Of a DNA stretch of 57,160 bases, positions 48,720 to 57,053 are shown in pieces. Position 1 is the stretch's first letter. Each line of letters opens with the position of its first letter. The notes under the pieces were generated by a model. That model made no database searches. It worked only from the letters and a program-made list of their open reading frames with translations, and was not told where the DNA came from. Position numbers and translations under genes: made by a program. This stretch comes from CAVQEK01 sp964596645. Its GTDB lineage: Bacteria; Bacteroidota; Bacteroidia; Cytophagales; Cyclobacteriaceae. The stretch lies in assembly GCA_964596645.1 (NCBI GenBank), contig CAZQVB010000028.1, positions 1-57,160 of the forward strand, read 5' to 3'.

Positions 48720-50606
48720 CTACCTTTTGGCAAGGTAGCTGGATGATTTCATGAGGCGGATGAACTCACTTCGGTAGCCTTCTTCGTCTGTGCCTTTGGC
48801 TTCATTGGCCATCTTGAGCAGCATGGAAATATCGGCTTTGCCGGCGTATTCTGATTCTCTCAGCAGCATGCCAACCCCGGCCACCGCGGCCGACCAGCGG
48901 AAATTTTCTGACGTTTCCGATTCGCCCGCCTCATCCTTCACCACGCTAGATATCAACTTGCTCTCATCGCCATCAGGCGCTTTGTAGCGCAGCTTCAGGG
49001 TGAGCAAGTCGTCGCTGTGATGCTGCTCAGGTCGAGTTTCCTGCTTTTGATATTTCAGTGGATCCACATGGCGCACATGCTGGCTGTGCATGCCCGCAGG
49101 CACTATTTCATACAGGGCCGTCACGGTATGGCCGGAGCCGAGCTCGCCTGCATCTTTTTTGTCGTCGTTGAAATCTTCAGCGGCCAGCTTTCTGTTTTCG
49201 TAGCCAATGAGGCGATACGCTGCCACGTTTTCCGGATTAAATTCAATCTGGATTTTCACATCCTTAGCAATGGTAAAAAGCGTGCCCCCAAACTCACCGA
49301 CCAGCACTTTTTTGGCTTCCTGCAGGTTGTCGATGTAGGCGTAGTTGCCATTGCCTTTGTTGGCAATGATCTCCATTTTGTCGTCTTTATAATTGCCCAT
49401 GCCAAAACCCAGCACCGTCATAAAGATGCCTTTCTCCCTTTCTTTTTCAATCATACGCTCCATTTCTGCATTGCTCGAAGGCCCAATGTTGAAGTCGCCG
49501 TCGGTGGCCAGAATGATGCGGTTGTTGCCGTCTTCGATGAGATTTTTTTCGGCTATTTCATAGGCCAGTTTTAGTCCCGCACTTCCGGCTGTGGAGCCAC
49601 CAGCCTCCAGCCTGTCGAGCGCTTGCATTATCGTCTTCTTGTCGTGGCCAGGAGTAGGGGGTAGCACCATGCCGGCAGCACCCGCATACACGACAATGGA
49701 TACGCGGTCAACTTCCCGCAGATTATCTACGAGCATCTTAAAAGCGGATTTCAGCAGGGGCAACTTATTTACATCGCTCATAGAGCCCGATACATCGATG
49801 AGAAAAACCAGATTGGATGCAGGCAGATTTTCTGTCGGAATGATTTTGCCCTGCAAGCCTATGTGCAGCAGCTTATTGTCGGTATTCCACGGGCAGGCTG
49901 CCAGTTCGGTGGTAACAGAAAATGGATGATTATTCTCAGGTTGCGGATAGTCGTAGTCGAAGTAATTGATCATTTCTTCTATGCGCACTGCGTCGATGGG
50001 CGGCTTTTGCCCATTATTGATAAACCTGCGCAAGTTGCTGTAGGAAGCGGCATCCACATCTATAGAGAAGGTAGAAAGCGGATTTTTATCAGGAGTCAAA
50101 AAGCTGTTTTCCTGAATACTTGTATACCCTTCTGTGTTGTGCTCAGGCGTCGGCGCTTCCATATCATATTCAGTTACTGCCATGTTGCCATTGATTGCTG
50201 GCATTGCTGCCGACTTGCGCTTTCCCGATCGCCTGGCGATCGCGCCTGTAAGAGCGGCTTTTCTCTGCTCAGCATAGCCAATCACCACTACTTCCTCCAA
50301 GGCCCGTACGTCGGCTTGCAGCGCAACGTCAATGGTGGTTTTATTGCCCACGAGTACTTCTTCCGTGATGAAGCCGATGAATTGGAAAACGAGTACGGAT
50401 TCGGGACTTGGCACCGAAATGGTGAAGTTGCCCTCCGTATCGGTGACTGTGCCTTGCTTGGTACCTTTCAATAAAATAGAGACCCCAGGCAGGGCAGACT
50501 GATCTGAGGCGTCTGTGACGGTGCCTTTAATGTGAATGTTGTGAGGGGCTGCCAAAGCACCAAATGGCAGCGTCAATAGGGCGAGAATGAATAAGAGGTT
50601 TTTCAT
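48720..50606 (-). CDS. VWA-domain protein with SusC-like N-terminal region
   Basis: The 628-residue exported protein starts with a signal peptide and a CarboxypepD_reg domain (IHIKGTVTDASDQSALPGVS, about residues 24-100). A segment that looks like the start of a SusC/TonB plug (EEVVVIGYAEQRKAALTGAI) comes next. Then come a von Willebrand N-terminal segment (STFSIDVDAASYSNLRRFIN), the VWA domain with the MIDAS VFLIDVSGSMSDVNKLPLLK and ILATDGDFNIGPSSNAE, and a C-terminal DUF3520 region. E. coli YfbK-type proteins have the VWA-DUF3520 arrangement, while the SusC-like leader is Bacteroidota-specific. The role is unknown. It is divergent from the second ECF sigma gene (114 bases), whose partner protein also carries a CarboxypepD_reg domain. 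Confidence 0.9.
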   Translation of the reverse strand: MKNLLFILALLTLPFGALAAPHNIHIKGTVTDASDQSALPGVSILLKGTKQGTVTDTEGNFTISVPSPESVLVFQFIGFITEEVLVGNKTTIDVALQADVRALEEVVVIGYAEQRKAALTGAIARRSGKRKSAAMPAINGNMAVTEYDMEAPTPEHNTEGYTSIQENSFLTPDKNPLSTFSIDVDAASYSNLRRFINNGQKPPIDAVRIEEMINYFDYDYPQPENNHPFSVTTELAACPWNTDNKLLHIGLQGKIIPTENLPASNLVFLIDVSGSMSDVNKLPLLKSAFKMLVDNLREVDRVSIVVYAGAAGMVLPPTPGHDKKTIMQALDRLEAGGSTAGSAGLKLAYEIAEKNLIEDGNNRIILATDGDFNIGPSSNAEMERMIEKEREKGIFMTVLGFGMGNYKDDKMEIIANKGNGNYAYIDNLQEAKKVLVGEFGGTLFTIAKDVKIQIEFNPENVAAYRLIGYENRKLAAEDFNDDKKDAGELGSGHTVTALYEIVPAGMHSQHVRHVDPLKYQKQETRPEQHHSDDLLTLKLRYKAPDGDESKLISSVVKDEAGESETSENFRWSAAVAGVGMLLRESEYAGKADISMLLKMANEAKGTDEEGYRSEFIRLMKSSSYLAKR

Positions 50607-50720
50607 GGTTTTAAGTTTTTTGCCGGTAGGATGCGAGCTGGTGGGGATTCCATAAAAAAATTTGCGTTTTTTACTTTTGTCTCCGCGCTGCGCGTGGCCA
50701 GGTACAGCTTATAGGCAGTC

Positions 50721-51308
50721 ATGTTTTTCAGAAACCGTAGAAATTACAGCGAATACACTGATCAGGAGCTGCTGAATATCGCCGCTTCCCAAAAAGGCCG
50801 GCCGGCGGTGGTGGGCGCATTTTATGAGCGGTACACCCACCTGGTGTACGGTGTATGCCTGAAATATCTGGAAGATCGTGACGCCGCGAAGGATGCCGTG
50901 ATGCAGATCTTCGAAAAGCTGCTGAACCAGTTGCCCGGGCCTGAAATCATTAATTTTAAGACCTGGCTGTTTGTGGTCACCAAGAATCACTGCCTAATGG
51001 CCATCCGCTCAGATAAAGGCATTAGGGAGCGCGCATTGGAATACAATAATAATGCATTGGTATTTATGGAAACGGCAGCATCTCTGCATCCTGACAATGC
51101 AGCCATTGACGATAAAAACCTGGACGCGCTGAAAAAATGCATCGACGAGTTGAAGAGCGAACAGCAGGCATGTGTCGCGTTGTTTTATTTGCAGGAAAAG
51201 TGTTATAAAGAAATCATCGATCTGTTGAAAATGGATATGAAAAAAGTGAAAAGTCATATTCAGAATGGTAAGCGCAACTTGAAAATTTGTATGGAAAAAA
51301 GAGCATGA
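50721..51308 (+). CDS. ECF RNA polymerase sigma factor
   Basis: The 195-residue protein has sigma region 2 with GAFYERYTHLVYGVCLKYLE and FEKLLNQLPG plus the TWLFVVTKNHCLMAIR helix, an acidic linker, and sigma region 4 (CIDELKSEQQACVALFYLQE and KCYKEIIDLLKMDMKKVKSH, about residues 130-185). A TACTTTTG box about 40 bases upstream is a possible start point. The ATGA junction (51305-51308) couples it to the next gene, a membrane-anchored anti-sigma-like protein. The pair is of the common Bacteroidota layout and differs from the 20-kb cluster in having no barrel gene. Confidence 0.93.
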   Translation: MFFRNRRNYSEYTDQELLNIAASQKGRPAVVGAFYERYTHLVYGVCLKYLEDRDAAKDAVMQIFEKLLNQLPGPEIINFKTWLFVVTKNHCLMAIRSDKGIRERALEYNNNALVFMETAASLHPDNAAIDDKNLDALKKCIDELKSEQQACVALFYLQEKCYKEIIDLLKMDMKKVKSHIQNGKRNLKICMEKRA

Positions 51309-52612
51309 CGCCGTCCGACAATCATAGCGACCGCAAACCCCTGAGCCTTTCCAAGATGCTCGCTTACCTGCGTGGCGCGCTCAGCTCCGGCGAAGCGCAT
51401 CGTCTGGAGAGGCGAATATTGGACGACCCTTTTGAGTCAGATGCGCTGGAAGGCATGGAGCAGTTTCACCCTGACGACATCCGCCATGATGTAGAAGAAC
51501 TGCAAAAGCAACGGGGTGAAAAGCGATCGTACAATGTGGTGCGGCGGCTGGTGGCGGCCATTGTTCCATTCTTGTTGTTGTCAGCGGTCATTTACTATGT
51601 GGTGCGGGTGAGTCAACCTCCCCAATTCACCACGCTGCCGGAAGATATTGAGCAAGATCAGCCCATGGTGCCAAAAGATGGAGTAAAGCTGGACGACAGT
51701 GCGGCAGAAGAATTTCTGGAATCGGATGCGGAGCTGCCTGAACAGGCGGAAATAGCGTCGGACGCAGAATTGCATCAGACTGCTGTGCCGGACAGTCAAA
51801 GCAATGTGGAGGCTGAAGTAGAGGAGCCAGCTTTCATAGACATATCTGCCGCGCGCCCTACGCGTCAGGAGCATACAGAAAGGCAAAAACCGGGCATCAT
51901 TGCCTACCCTCGTCCAGAAAAGGAGCCTGCAGAGGCAGTGATAGAAGTGCCCAGCAATCGTGATGTGATCGATGTGGTGATTGAGGAACGCAGTATACAG
52001 CGCAGCCTGGAAGCTCAGAAAAGCAACAGCGCTGCCATGCGCAAAAAGGAGTCATCCGGGCGATATATTGCCGGTAAGATTACATCGACTGATCAGCAGC
52101 CCATTCCGGGCGCTGTGGTGGTGGCAAAAGGTACAGGCAATAAGGCAGTCTCTAATGCGGAAGGGGATTTTCAATTGAGTGTAGAAGCCGAGGGTACCGA
52201 CACACTGGAAGTGTCTTCTACAGGCTACATATCGGAGACAATAGCCGTAGATGAGGGCGATATGCTCGCCGTGGCGCTCGATGAAGATGTGGCAGAGCTA
52301 AGCGAGGTAGTGACCACCGGCCGCGATGACGTTAGCAACGCCATGCCAAAAACTAACCTTTCACTGCAAGAGTATCAGGAAAATATAAAAGAAAAGCTGA
52401 TGACAGCCTACCCCGGCTTGTCAGGTCGGCTGCACATCCAATTTACCGTCGATGCGCAAGGGAAAACGAAGGATTTTCGAGTGTTGAATAGTCTTGGTGC
52501 CGAGGCCGATGGCAAGGCCATACAACTGATCAAAGACGGCCCGAAATGGCAACCTGGCATGCTTGCGGGCAGACCGATAGAGAAGCAGGTAAATCTTCGT
52601 GTTGACTTTTAG
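51305..52612 (+). CDS. Anti-sigma-like membrane protein with CarboxypepD_reg and TonB-C-like ends
   Basis: Starting at ATG 51305 (ATGA overlap with the sigma gene), the 435-residue protein has a cytoplasmic N-terminus. LSLSKMLAYLRGALSSGEAH then RLERRILDDPF is the Bacteroidota zinc-less anti-sigma helix pair. One membrane helix follows (about residues 82-101, LVAAIVPFLLLSAVIYYVVR) and then an acidic linker. A CarboxypepD_reg domain (ISGKIT-like IAGKITSTDQQPIPGAVVVA, about 255-330) comes next. The TonB C-terminal-like domain at the end has LSGRLHIQFTVDAQGKTKDF and VLNSLGAEADGKAIQLIKDG plus PKWQPGMLAGRPIEKQVNLR. Sigma binding on the inside and peptide or protein contact in the periplasm are inferred from the domain order. 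It overlaps the next gene's end by four bases. Confidence 0.82.
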   Translation: MTPSDNHSDRKPLSLSKMLAYLRGALSSGEAHRLERRILDDPFESDALEGMEQFHPDDIRHDVEELQKQRGEKRSYNVVRRLVAAIVPFLLLSAVIYYVVRVSQPPQFTTLPEDIEQDQPMVPKDGVKLDDSAAEEFLESDAELPEQAEIASDAELHQTAVPDSQSNVEAEVEEPAFIDISAARPTRQEHTERQKPGIIAYPRPEKEPAEAVIEVPSNRDVIDVVIEERSIQRSLEAQKSNSAAMRKKESSGRYIAGKITSTDQQPIPGAVVVAKGTGNKAVSNAEGDFQLSVEAEGTDTLEVSSTGYISETIAVDEGDMLAVALDEDVAELSEVVTTGRDDVSNAMPKTNLSLQEYQENIKEKLMTAYPGLSGRLHIQFTVDAQGKTKDFRVLNSLGAEADGKAIQLIKDGPKWQPGMLAGRPIEKQVNLRVDF

Positions 52613-53373
52613 TCACTTCTCTTTTCTGTCAGTAAAGACCAGTATCGCCGTGGCATGTGGCGCAAATGCAAAGACAAATTTTTGCGCTCCACTATGCAAG
52701 TGGCTTTAAAATATTGCCGCCAGAGATCTTGAAACGCTAGTTCATCATCCGCCAGCACTTCCCAGGGGATGCTGCCTTTCCCGAGCCAATCGGCATTATC
52801 CATCGTGACAAAATCAGTAGCCTGGCCGTCATAGTAGAGACCATACTTTCGGTTTATATCCATGATCAGCCATCGTTGATCAGCATACCGCTGCGTGAAA
52901 TGATCGCCTATGAAGGGCATTACGTCAAAGTCGGGGCAGATGCCTGCAGCATAGATGTTGTCGGTGGTTTTCTGAAATCGCACGAAGGCATGCATTCGAT
53001 GTATTTCGCGGTTCATCTGTTTGGTCATCTGAGCCATGCGCAACACCGGGGCCTGCCTCAAGTCTGCTTCTACCGAGCGTGCCGACGAAAGCACCAGGCG
53101 AATATATTCGAGCAGGTTCATTTCCGTATCGGGCTGACGCAGGTGATACGATTTGTAGAGATTATTGAGCCCCCTTTTCGATAGCTTCTTACTCAGCCCG
53201 TGAAGCACCCTTTCTGCTTTATGGTCGCTTGTGGTAATGTTTGAAACGCTATCGAAAAGACCTTTTTGTGCCGGAGCGGTACGGCCGATGCTGGCTACGG
53301 TCCATCTGCCTGCATATATATCAAACACGCAGGTGAGGAAGCCTTCGAAGGTGCCGTCGTATACGAGGTTCAT
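52609..53373 (-). CDS. TIGR03915-family DNA-metabolism protein
   Basis: The 254-residue protein matches TIGR03915, a family found next to a radical SAM protein (TIGR03916). Marks are the N-terminal MNLVYDGTFEGFLTCVFDIY, ERVLHGLSKKLSKRG, the REIHRMHAFVRFQKT line near residue 125, and the GICPDFDVMPFIGDHFTQRY segment. Members are sometimes fused to a uracil-DNA glycosylase domain; this one is not. The name "probable DNA metabolism protein" rests on the linkage. It overlaps the radical SAM gene by four bases (53370-53373), so they are co-translated, and its stop overlaps that of the anti-sigma-like gene. Confidence 0.9.
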   Translation of the reverse strand: MNLVYDGTFEGFLTCVFDIYAGRWTVASIGRTAPAQKGLFDSVSNITTSDHKAERVLHGLSKKLSKRGLNNLYKSYHLRQPDTEMNLLEYIRLVLSSARSVEADLRQAPVLRMAQMTKQMNREIHRMHAFVRFQKTTDNIYAAGICPDFDVMPFIGDHFTQRYADQRWLIMDINRKYGLYYDGQATDFVTMDNADWLGKGSIPWEVLADDELAFQDLWRQYFKATCIVERKNLSLHLRHMPRRYWSLLTEKRSD

Positions 53374-54605
53374 GAGAAAAGGCTGAGTTGCCGGTTTGGG
53401 CTGGGGCTCAGCAATGCCGCACGAATTTGTTTGGGTGATGCCGAAGCGGCAGGCAAGGGCATAAGGCCGGCAGTCATAAAATAACGGGCCCGGTTCATGG
53501 CGGCGCCCATCTTTTTAACGTCTTCCATGCGCACCTTGCCATAGCGCCTGGACTGTACGATCAGGCGGGCCGTTTTTACACCGACACCGGGTATGCGCAA
53601 GATCATTTCCAACGGGGCTGTATTGACGTCTACAGGAAAGAGTTCGGGATGCCGCAGGGCATAGGCGAGCTTGGGGTCGATGGATTCCTCCAGAAAAGGG
53701 GCCGATTCATCGATTATTTCGCTCATATCGAAGCCATAAAACCGGTAAAGCCAGTCGGCCTGGTACAGCCGGTGCTCTCTGAGCAATGGTGGCGTGGTGA
53801 GTGCCGGCAGCCTGTTGTCGCTGCTTACCGGTATGTAGCCGGAGTAGTACACGCGTCTTAGTCTCTGATCCGCGTAGAGGGAAGCGGCTTTTTGAAGTAT
53901 GTTCAGGTCCGTCTCGGCCGTGGCGCCGATCACCAGTTGGGTGCTTTGGCCGGCAGGGGCCAACAAGGGGGCCTTTTTACTTTTTTTCCTTTCTTCTTTA
54001 TTTTCAATAATGGCGCTTTTGAGCCAGTTCATGGGCCGGTAAACCGTACTGTGGTCTTTTTCAGGAGCAATCTGCTTCAATGCTGTTTCGGTGGCAATTT
54101 CCAGATTTACACTGAGCCGGTCTGCATACAGGGCAGCTTCGCGAATGATGTCGTCACTCGCACCAGGTATTATCTTGAGGTGTATGTATCCGTTGAAACG
54201 GTGCTTTTCCCGCAGCGTTTTGGCTATGCGCACCAGGCGCTCGTTGGTATAGTCGCTGTTTTTGAAGATGCCCGAACTCAGAAACAGCCCCTCAATATAA
54301 TTTCGTCTATAAAAATTCATCGTTAGCTCCACCACCTCTTCCACCGTAAAAGCGGCCCGCTCTATATCATTGCTCGCCCTGCTAATGCAGTAGCTGCAGT
54401 CAAAGATGCAGTAGTTGGTCAGAAGAATTTTTAGCAGGGAGATGCAGCGGCCGTCTTCCGCATAGCTGTGGCAAATGCCCATGCCACCTGCATTGCCCAA
54501 GCCTTTGTTGTGGTTGCGCCGCTTGCTGCCGCTGGAGGCACACGACACATCATATTTTGCTGCATCCGCTAATATATTTAGCTTTTTGAATATCTTTTCA
54601 TTCAT
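53370..54605 (-). CDS. Putative DNA modification/repair radical SAM protein (TIGR03916)
   Basis: The 411-residue protein carries the radical SAM cluster motif NYCIFDCSYCISRASNDIER (C-x3-C-x2-C, about residues 65-84). A conserved SSGIFKNSDYTNERLVRIAK and LHLKIIPGA-like IHLKIIPGASDDIIREA segment follow. A C-terminal helix-hairpin-helix DNA-binding unit, ILRIPGVGVKTARLIVQSRR, sits near residues 333-352. The HhH indicates contact with DNA; the chemistry is unknown. With TIGR03915 downstream it forms a conserved gene pair thought to act in DNA repair or modification, often with a uracil-DNA glycosylase. No glycosylase is in this window. Confidence 0.93.
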   Translation of the reverse strand: MNEKIFKKLNILADAAKYDVSCASSGSKRRNHNKGLGNAGGMGICHSYAEDGRCISLLKILLTNYCIFDCSYCISRASNDIERAAFTVEEVVELTMNFYRRNYIEGLFLSSGIFKNSDYTNERLVRIAKTLREKHRFNGYIHLKIIPGASDDIIREAALYADRLSVNLEIATETALKQIAPEKDHSTVYRPMNWLKSAIIENKEERKKSKKAPLLAPAGQSTQLVIGATAETDLNILQKAASLYADQRLRRVYYSGYIPVSSDNRLPALTTPPLLREHRLYQADWLYRFYGFDMSEIIDESAPFLEESIDPKLAYALRHPELFPVDVNTAPLEMILRIPGVGVKTARLIVQSRRYGKVRMEDVKKMGAAMNRARYFMTAGLMPLPAASASPKQIRAALLSPSPNRQLSLFS

Positions 54606-54762
54606 GCCTCAATTATACTAAAAATATTGGCAATTGTTTAAGGCAAAGCTGTTATGCTCAGCTTTTTTAAACGCTGCTGATCTTTACAGCAACGATTCAT
54701 TTTGACCGACTAACTTTTATATTTACCCCCGGCATTTTTTTATTCTTCTAACATTACCACAC

Positions 54763-56571
54763 ATGGCGCTGGTAGCGATCGACTGGATCATCATTGGAAT
54801 TTTTTTCCTCATCGTGCTGGGCATAGGCTGGACGGCCTCGCGTACAGCCGGTAAAGACTCAGCGGAATTTTTTCTGGGTGGCCGCGGCATGCCCTGGTGG
54901 TTGCTGGGTGTATCTATGGTGGCCTGTACCTTCGCCGCCGACACACCCAACCTCGTCACCGGCATGGTGCGCGAAGATGGCGTAGCCAAAAACTGGGCCT
55001 GGTGGGCATTTCTGATTACCGGCATGGTTACCGTCTTCATCTACGCCAAGCTCTGGCGACGATCCAACGTGATGACGGATCTGGAATTTTATGAACTGCG
55101 CTATGGCGGTAAGGCGGCTTCTTTTCTCAGGGGCTTCCGGGCCGTGTACCTTGGTATTTTCTTCAATGCCCTCATCATGGGCAATGTCACGCTTGCAGCC
55201 ATCAAGATCGGCGGAGTAATGCTGGGCCTTAGTCCCCTCACGGTAGTGGTAGGTGCATCCATAGTGGTGGTGGTGTATGCAGTGTTGGGCGGCATTAAGG
55301 GTGTGATATGGGCAGACTTTTTTCAATACTCTATTGCCATGTTTGGTGCCGTGTATGCAGCCATTGTGGCCTTGCGCCAACCGGAAGTGGGTGGTATGAG
55401 CGGCTTGCTGAGCAGTGAGCGCCTGCAGGGGCATTTATCTTTTTTTCCCGATTTGAGTGATCCCTCTGTTTATATCCCGCTGCTCATCATTCCACTGGCG
55501 GTACAGTGGTGGTCGGTGTGGTACCCTGGTGCAGAGCCTGGCGGTGGCGGATATATTGCTCAGCGCATGCTGGCGGCCAAAAATGAGAAGCACGCCATTG
55601 GGGCTACCTTGCTGTTCAACTTTGCCCACTATGCCTTACGCCCCTGGCCGTGGATCATCGTGGCTTTGGCTTCGTTGATCATTTACCCCGATCTGGCCTC
55701 CATCAAAGCAGAGTTTCCCAACATCAGCGATGAATATTTGAAGGATGACATTGCCTACCCGGTCATGCTCTCGAAGCTCAGCCCCGGCTGGCTGGGCCTG
55801 GTGGTGGCCTCTATTATAGCAGCGTATATGTCTACCATCGGTACCCATCTCAATTGGGGCTCATCGTATGTGGTGAATGATTTTTACAAGCGCTTTCTCA
55901 ATAAGGCGGCCAGTGAAAAGCGCCTGGTAGCCGTTGGCCGGCTCACCACCGTGGTGCTGATGGTGCTGGCGGGTTTTCTGTCGCTCACCCTGCTCGACAA
56001 TGCCACGCAGGCATTCGACATCATGCTGCTGTCGGGAGCAGGCACGGGGGCCATCTATTTGTTGCGCTGGTTTTGGTGGCGCATCAACGCCTGGACGGAG
56101 ATCGTGGCCATGGTGGTGGCTACTGTGGTGAGCGTGATTCTGGTCATTTTTGTGGAAGACAGCGCAGTGGCTACGGAAGTGCTCGACGGATTTACTGTGA
56201 AGCTGTTGCTCGGCACGTTCATCACCACGCTGGCATGGCTGCTCACCACCTTCCTCACCCGGCCTGAAGATGAAGAGACATTGCGCCAATTTTACCGCAT
56301 CACACGCCCGGGAGGGCCCGGTTGGCGCAAGGTGCGCGAGCAGGCGCACCAGCTCGGCGAGCCGGTTGATGGTCCGGAGCAAGGAAAAAGATGGGAGATG
56401 CCCACCCAGATTCTCATGGTGTTCGTGGGCTGTATCATCATCTATTCCTGCTTGTTCGCCATCGGCAATCTGCTGTACGGTGATCTTTATCAGGGGCTGC
56501 TCTTACTGGCGGTAGCCCTTGCAGGCACGGTGTTCCTTTTCAAATCTTTTGGTCGCCTGCGGGCGCAATAA
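54763..56571 (+). CDS. Sodium:solute symporter (SSF family), second type
   Basis: A 602-residue permease with about 14 hydrophobic helices, beginning with WIIIGIFFLIVLGIGWTASR. SSF marks are EFFLGGRGMPWWLLGVSMVA and TFAADTPNLVTGMVREDGVA (Na+ and substrate-binding region). GGIKGVIWADFFQYSIAMFG and VASIIAAYMSTIGTHLNWGS (helix-8 site) follow. It differs from the 13.7-kb SSF gene in length and in a long C-terminal cytoplasmic loop (TRPEDEETLRQFYRITRPGG) before the last two helices. This loop is typical of Bacteroidota sugar-type SSF members; the substrate is unknown. Monocistronic, followed by repeats. Confidence 0.93.
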   Translation: MALVAIDWIIIGIFFLIVLGIGWTASRTAGKDSAEFFLGGRGMPWWLLGVSMVACTFAADTPNLVTGMVREDGVAKNWAWWAFLITGMVTVFIYAKLWRRSNVMTDLEFYELRYGGKAASFLRGFRAVYLGIFFNALIMGNVTLAAIKIGGVMLGLSPLTVVVGASIVVVVYAVLGGIKGVIWADFFQYSIAMFGAVYAAIVALRQPEVGGMSGLLSSERLQGHLSFFPDLSDPSVYIPLLIIPLAVQWWSVWYPGAEPGGGGYIAQRMLAAKNEKHAIGATLLFNFAHYALRPWPWIIVALASLIIYPDLASIKAEFPNISDEYLKDDIAYPVMLSKLSPGWLGLVVASIIAAYMSTIGTHLNWGSSYVVNDFYKRFLNKAASEKRLVAVGRLTTVVLMVLAGFLSLTLLDNATQAFDIMLLSGAGTGAIYLLRWFWWRINAWTEIVAMVVATVVSVILVIFVEDSAVATEVLDGFTVKLLLGTFITTLAWLLTTFLTRPEDEETLRQFYRITRPGGPGWRKVREQAHQLGEPVDGPEQGKRWEMPTQILMVFVGCIIIYSCLFAIGNLLYGDLYQGLLLLAVALAGTVFLFKSFGRLRAQ

Positions 56572-56579
56572 TAGCTGAA

Positions 56580-56870
56580 AGAATGGTGGGATGGTGGGAT
56601 GGTGGATTGGTAAACTGGTGGTTTAGCTGAAAGCTCAAAGCTGAAAGCCCAATGTAACAAAATCAAGGTCAGACGATAGTCGGACCGGCAAGGGTTGGTG
56701 GGATGGTGAGGAGCTCAAAGGTGAAAGCTGAAAGCTCAATGAATGGTGGATTGGTAGACTGGTAGATTCGTAGACTGGAGAAAGGGAGCTGAAAGGTAAA
56801 AGCTGAAATCTGAAAGCAAAATTTACCCAAATCCAGGACAGGCGATAGTCAAACCGGAAAATGGTGGAGA
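56580..56870. repeat. Inverted copies of repeat family A
   Basis: After the SSF gene the 589-base tail of the window (56572-57160) contains no gene. GGATGGTGGGATGGTGG low-complexity blocks, AGCTGAAAGCTCAAAGCTGA strings and two anchors (GACGATAGTCGGACCGGCAA near 56673; GGCGATAGTCAAACCGGAAA near 56837) are reverse complements of family A from 11443-12230. Confidence 0.85.
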
Positions 56871-56918
56871 TGCGACGACTCTGAATTTAGATACAAAAAT
56901 AAAAGGCCTAACTAGAAC

Positions 56919-57053
56919 GGTCTGACTACTGTCCGAGCTCTGGAGTTTGCCACAGGCCATGGAATTGCCAGCGCGCAAAAAGGACGGTCATCCTGAACTC
57001 GTTTCAGGATCTGCCTAATAGCCGACAGATGCTGAATCAAGTTCAGCAGGACC
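56919..57053. repeat. Inverted copy of repeat family B
   Basis: The 135-base stretch is the reverse complement of 11771-11900 with few changes. It contains CCACAGGCCATGGAATTGCC, GCGCGCAAAAAGGACGGTCA and the two hairpins TGCTGAA/TTCAGCA and ATCCTGAAAC/GTTTCAGGAT. Confidence 0.9.
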
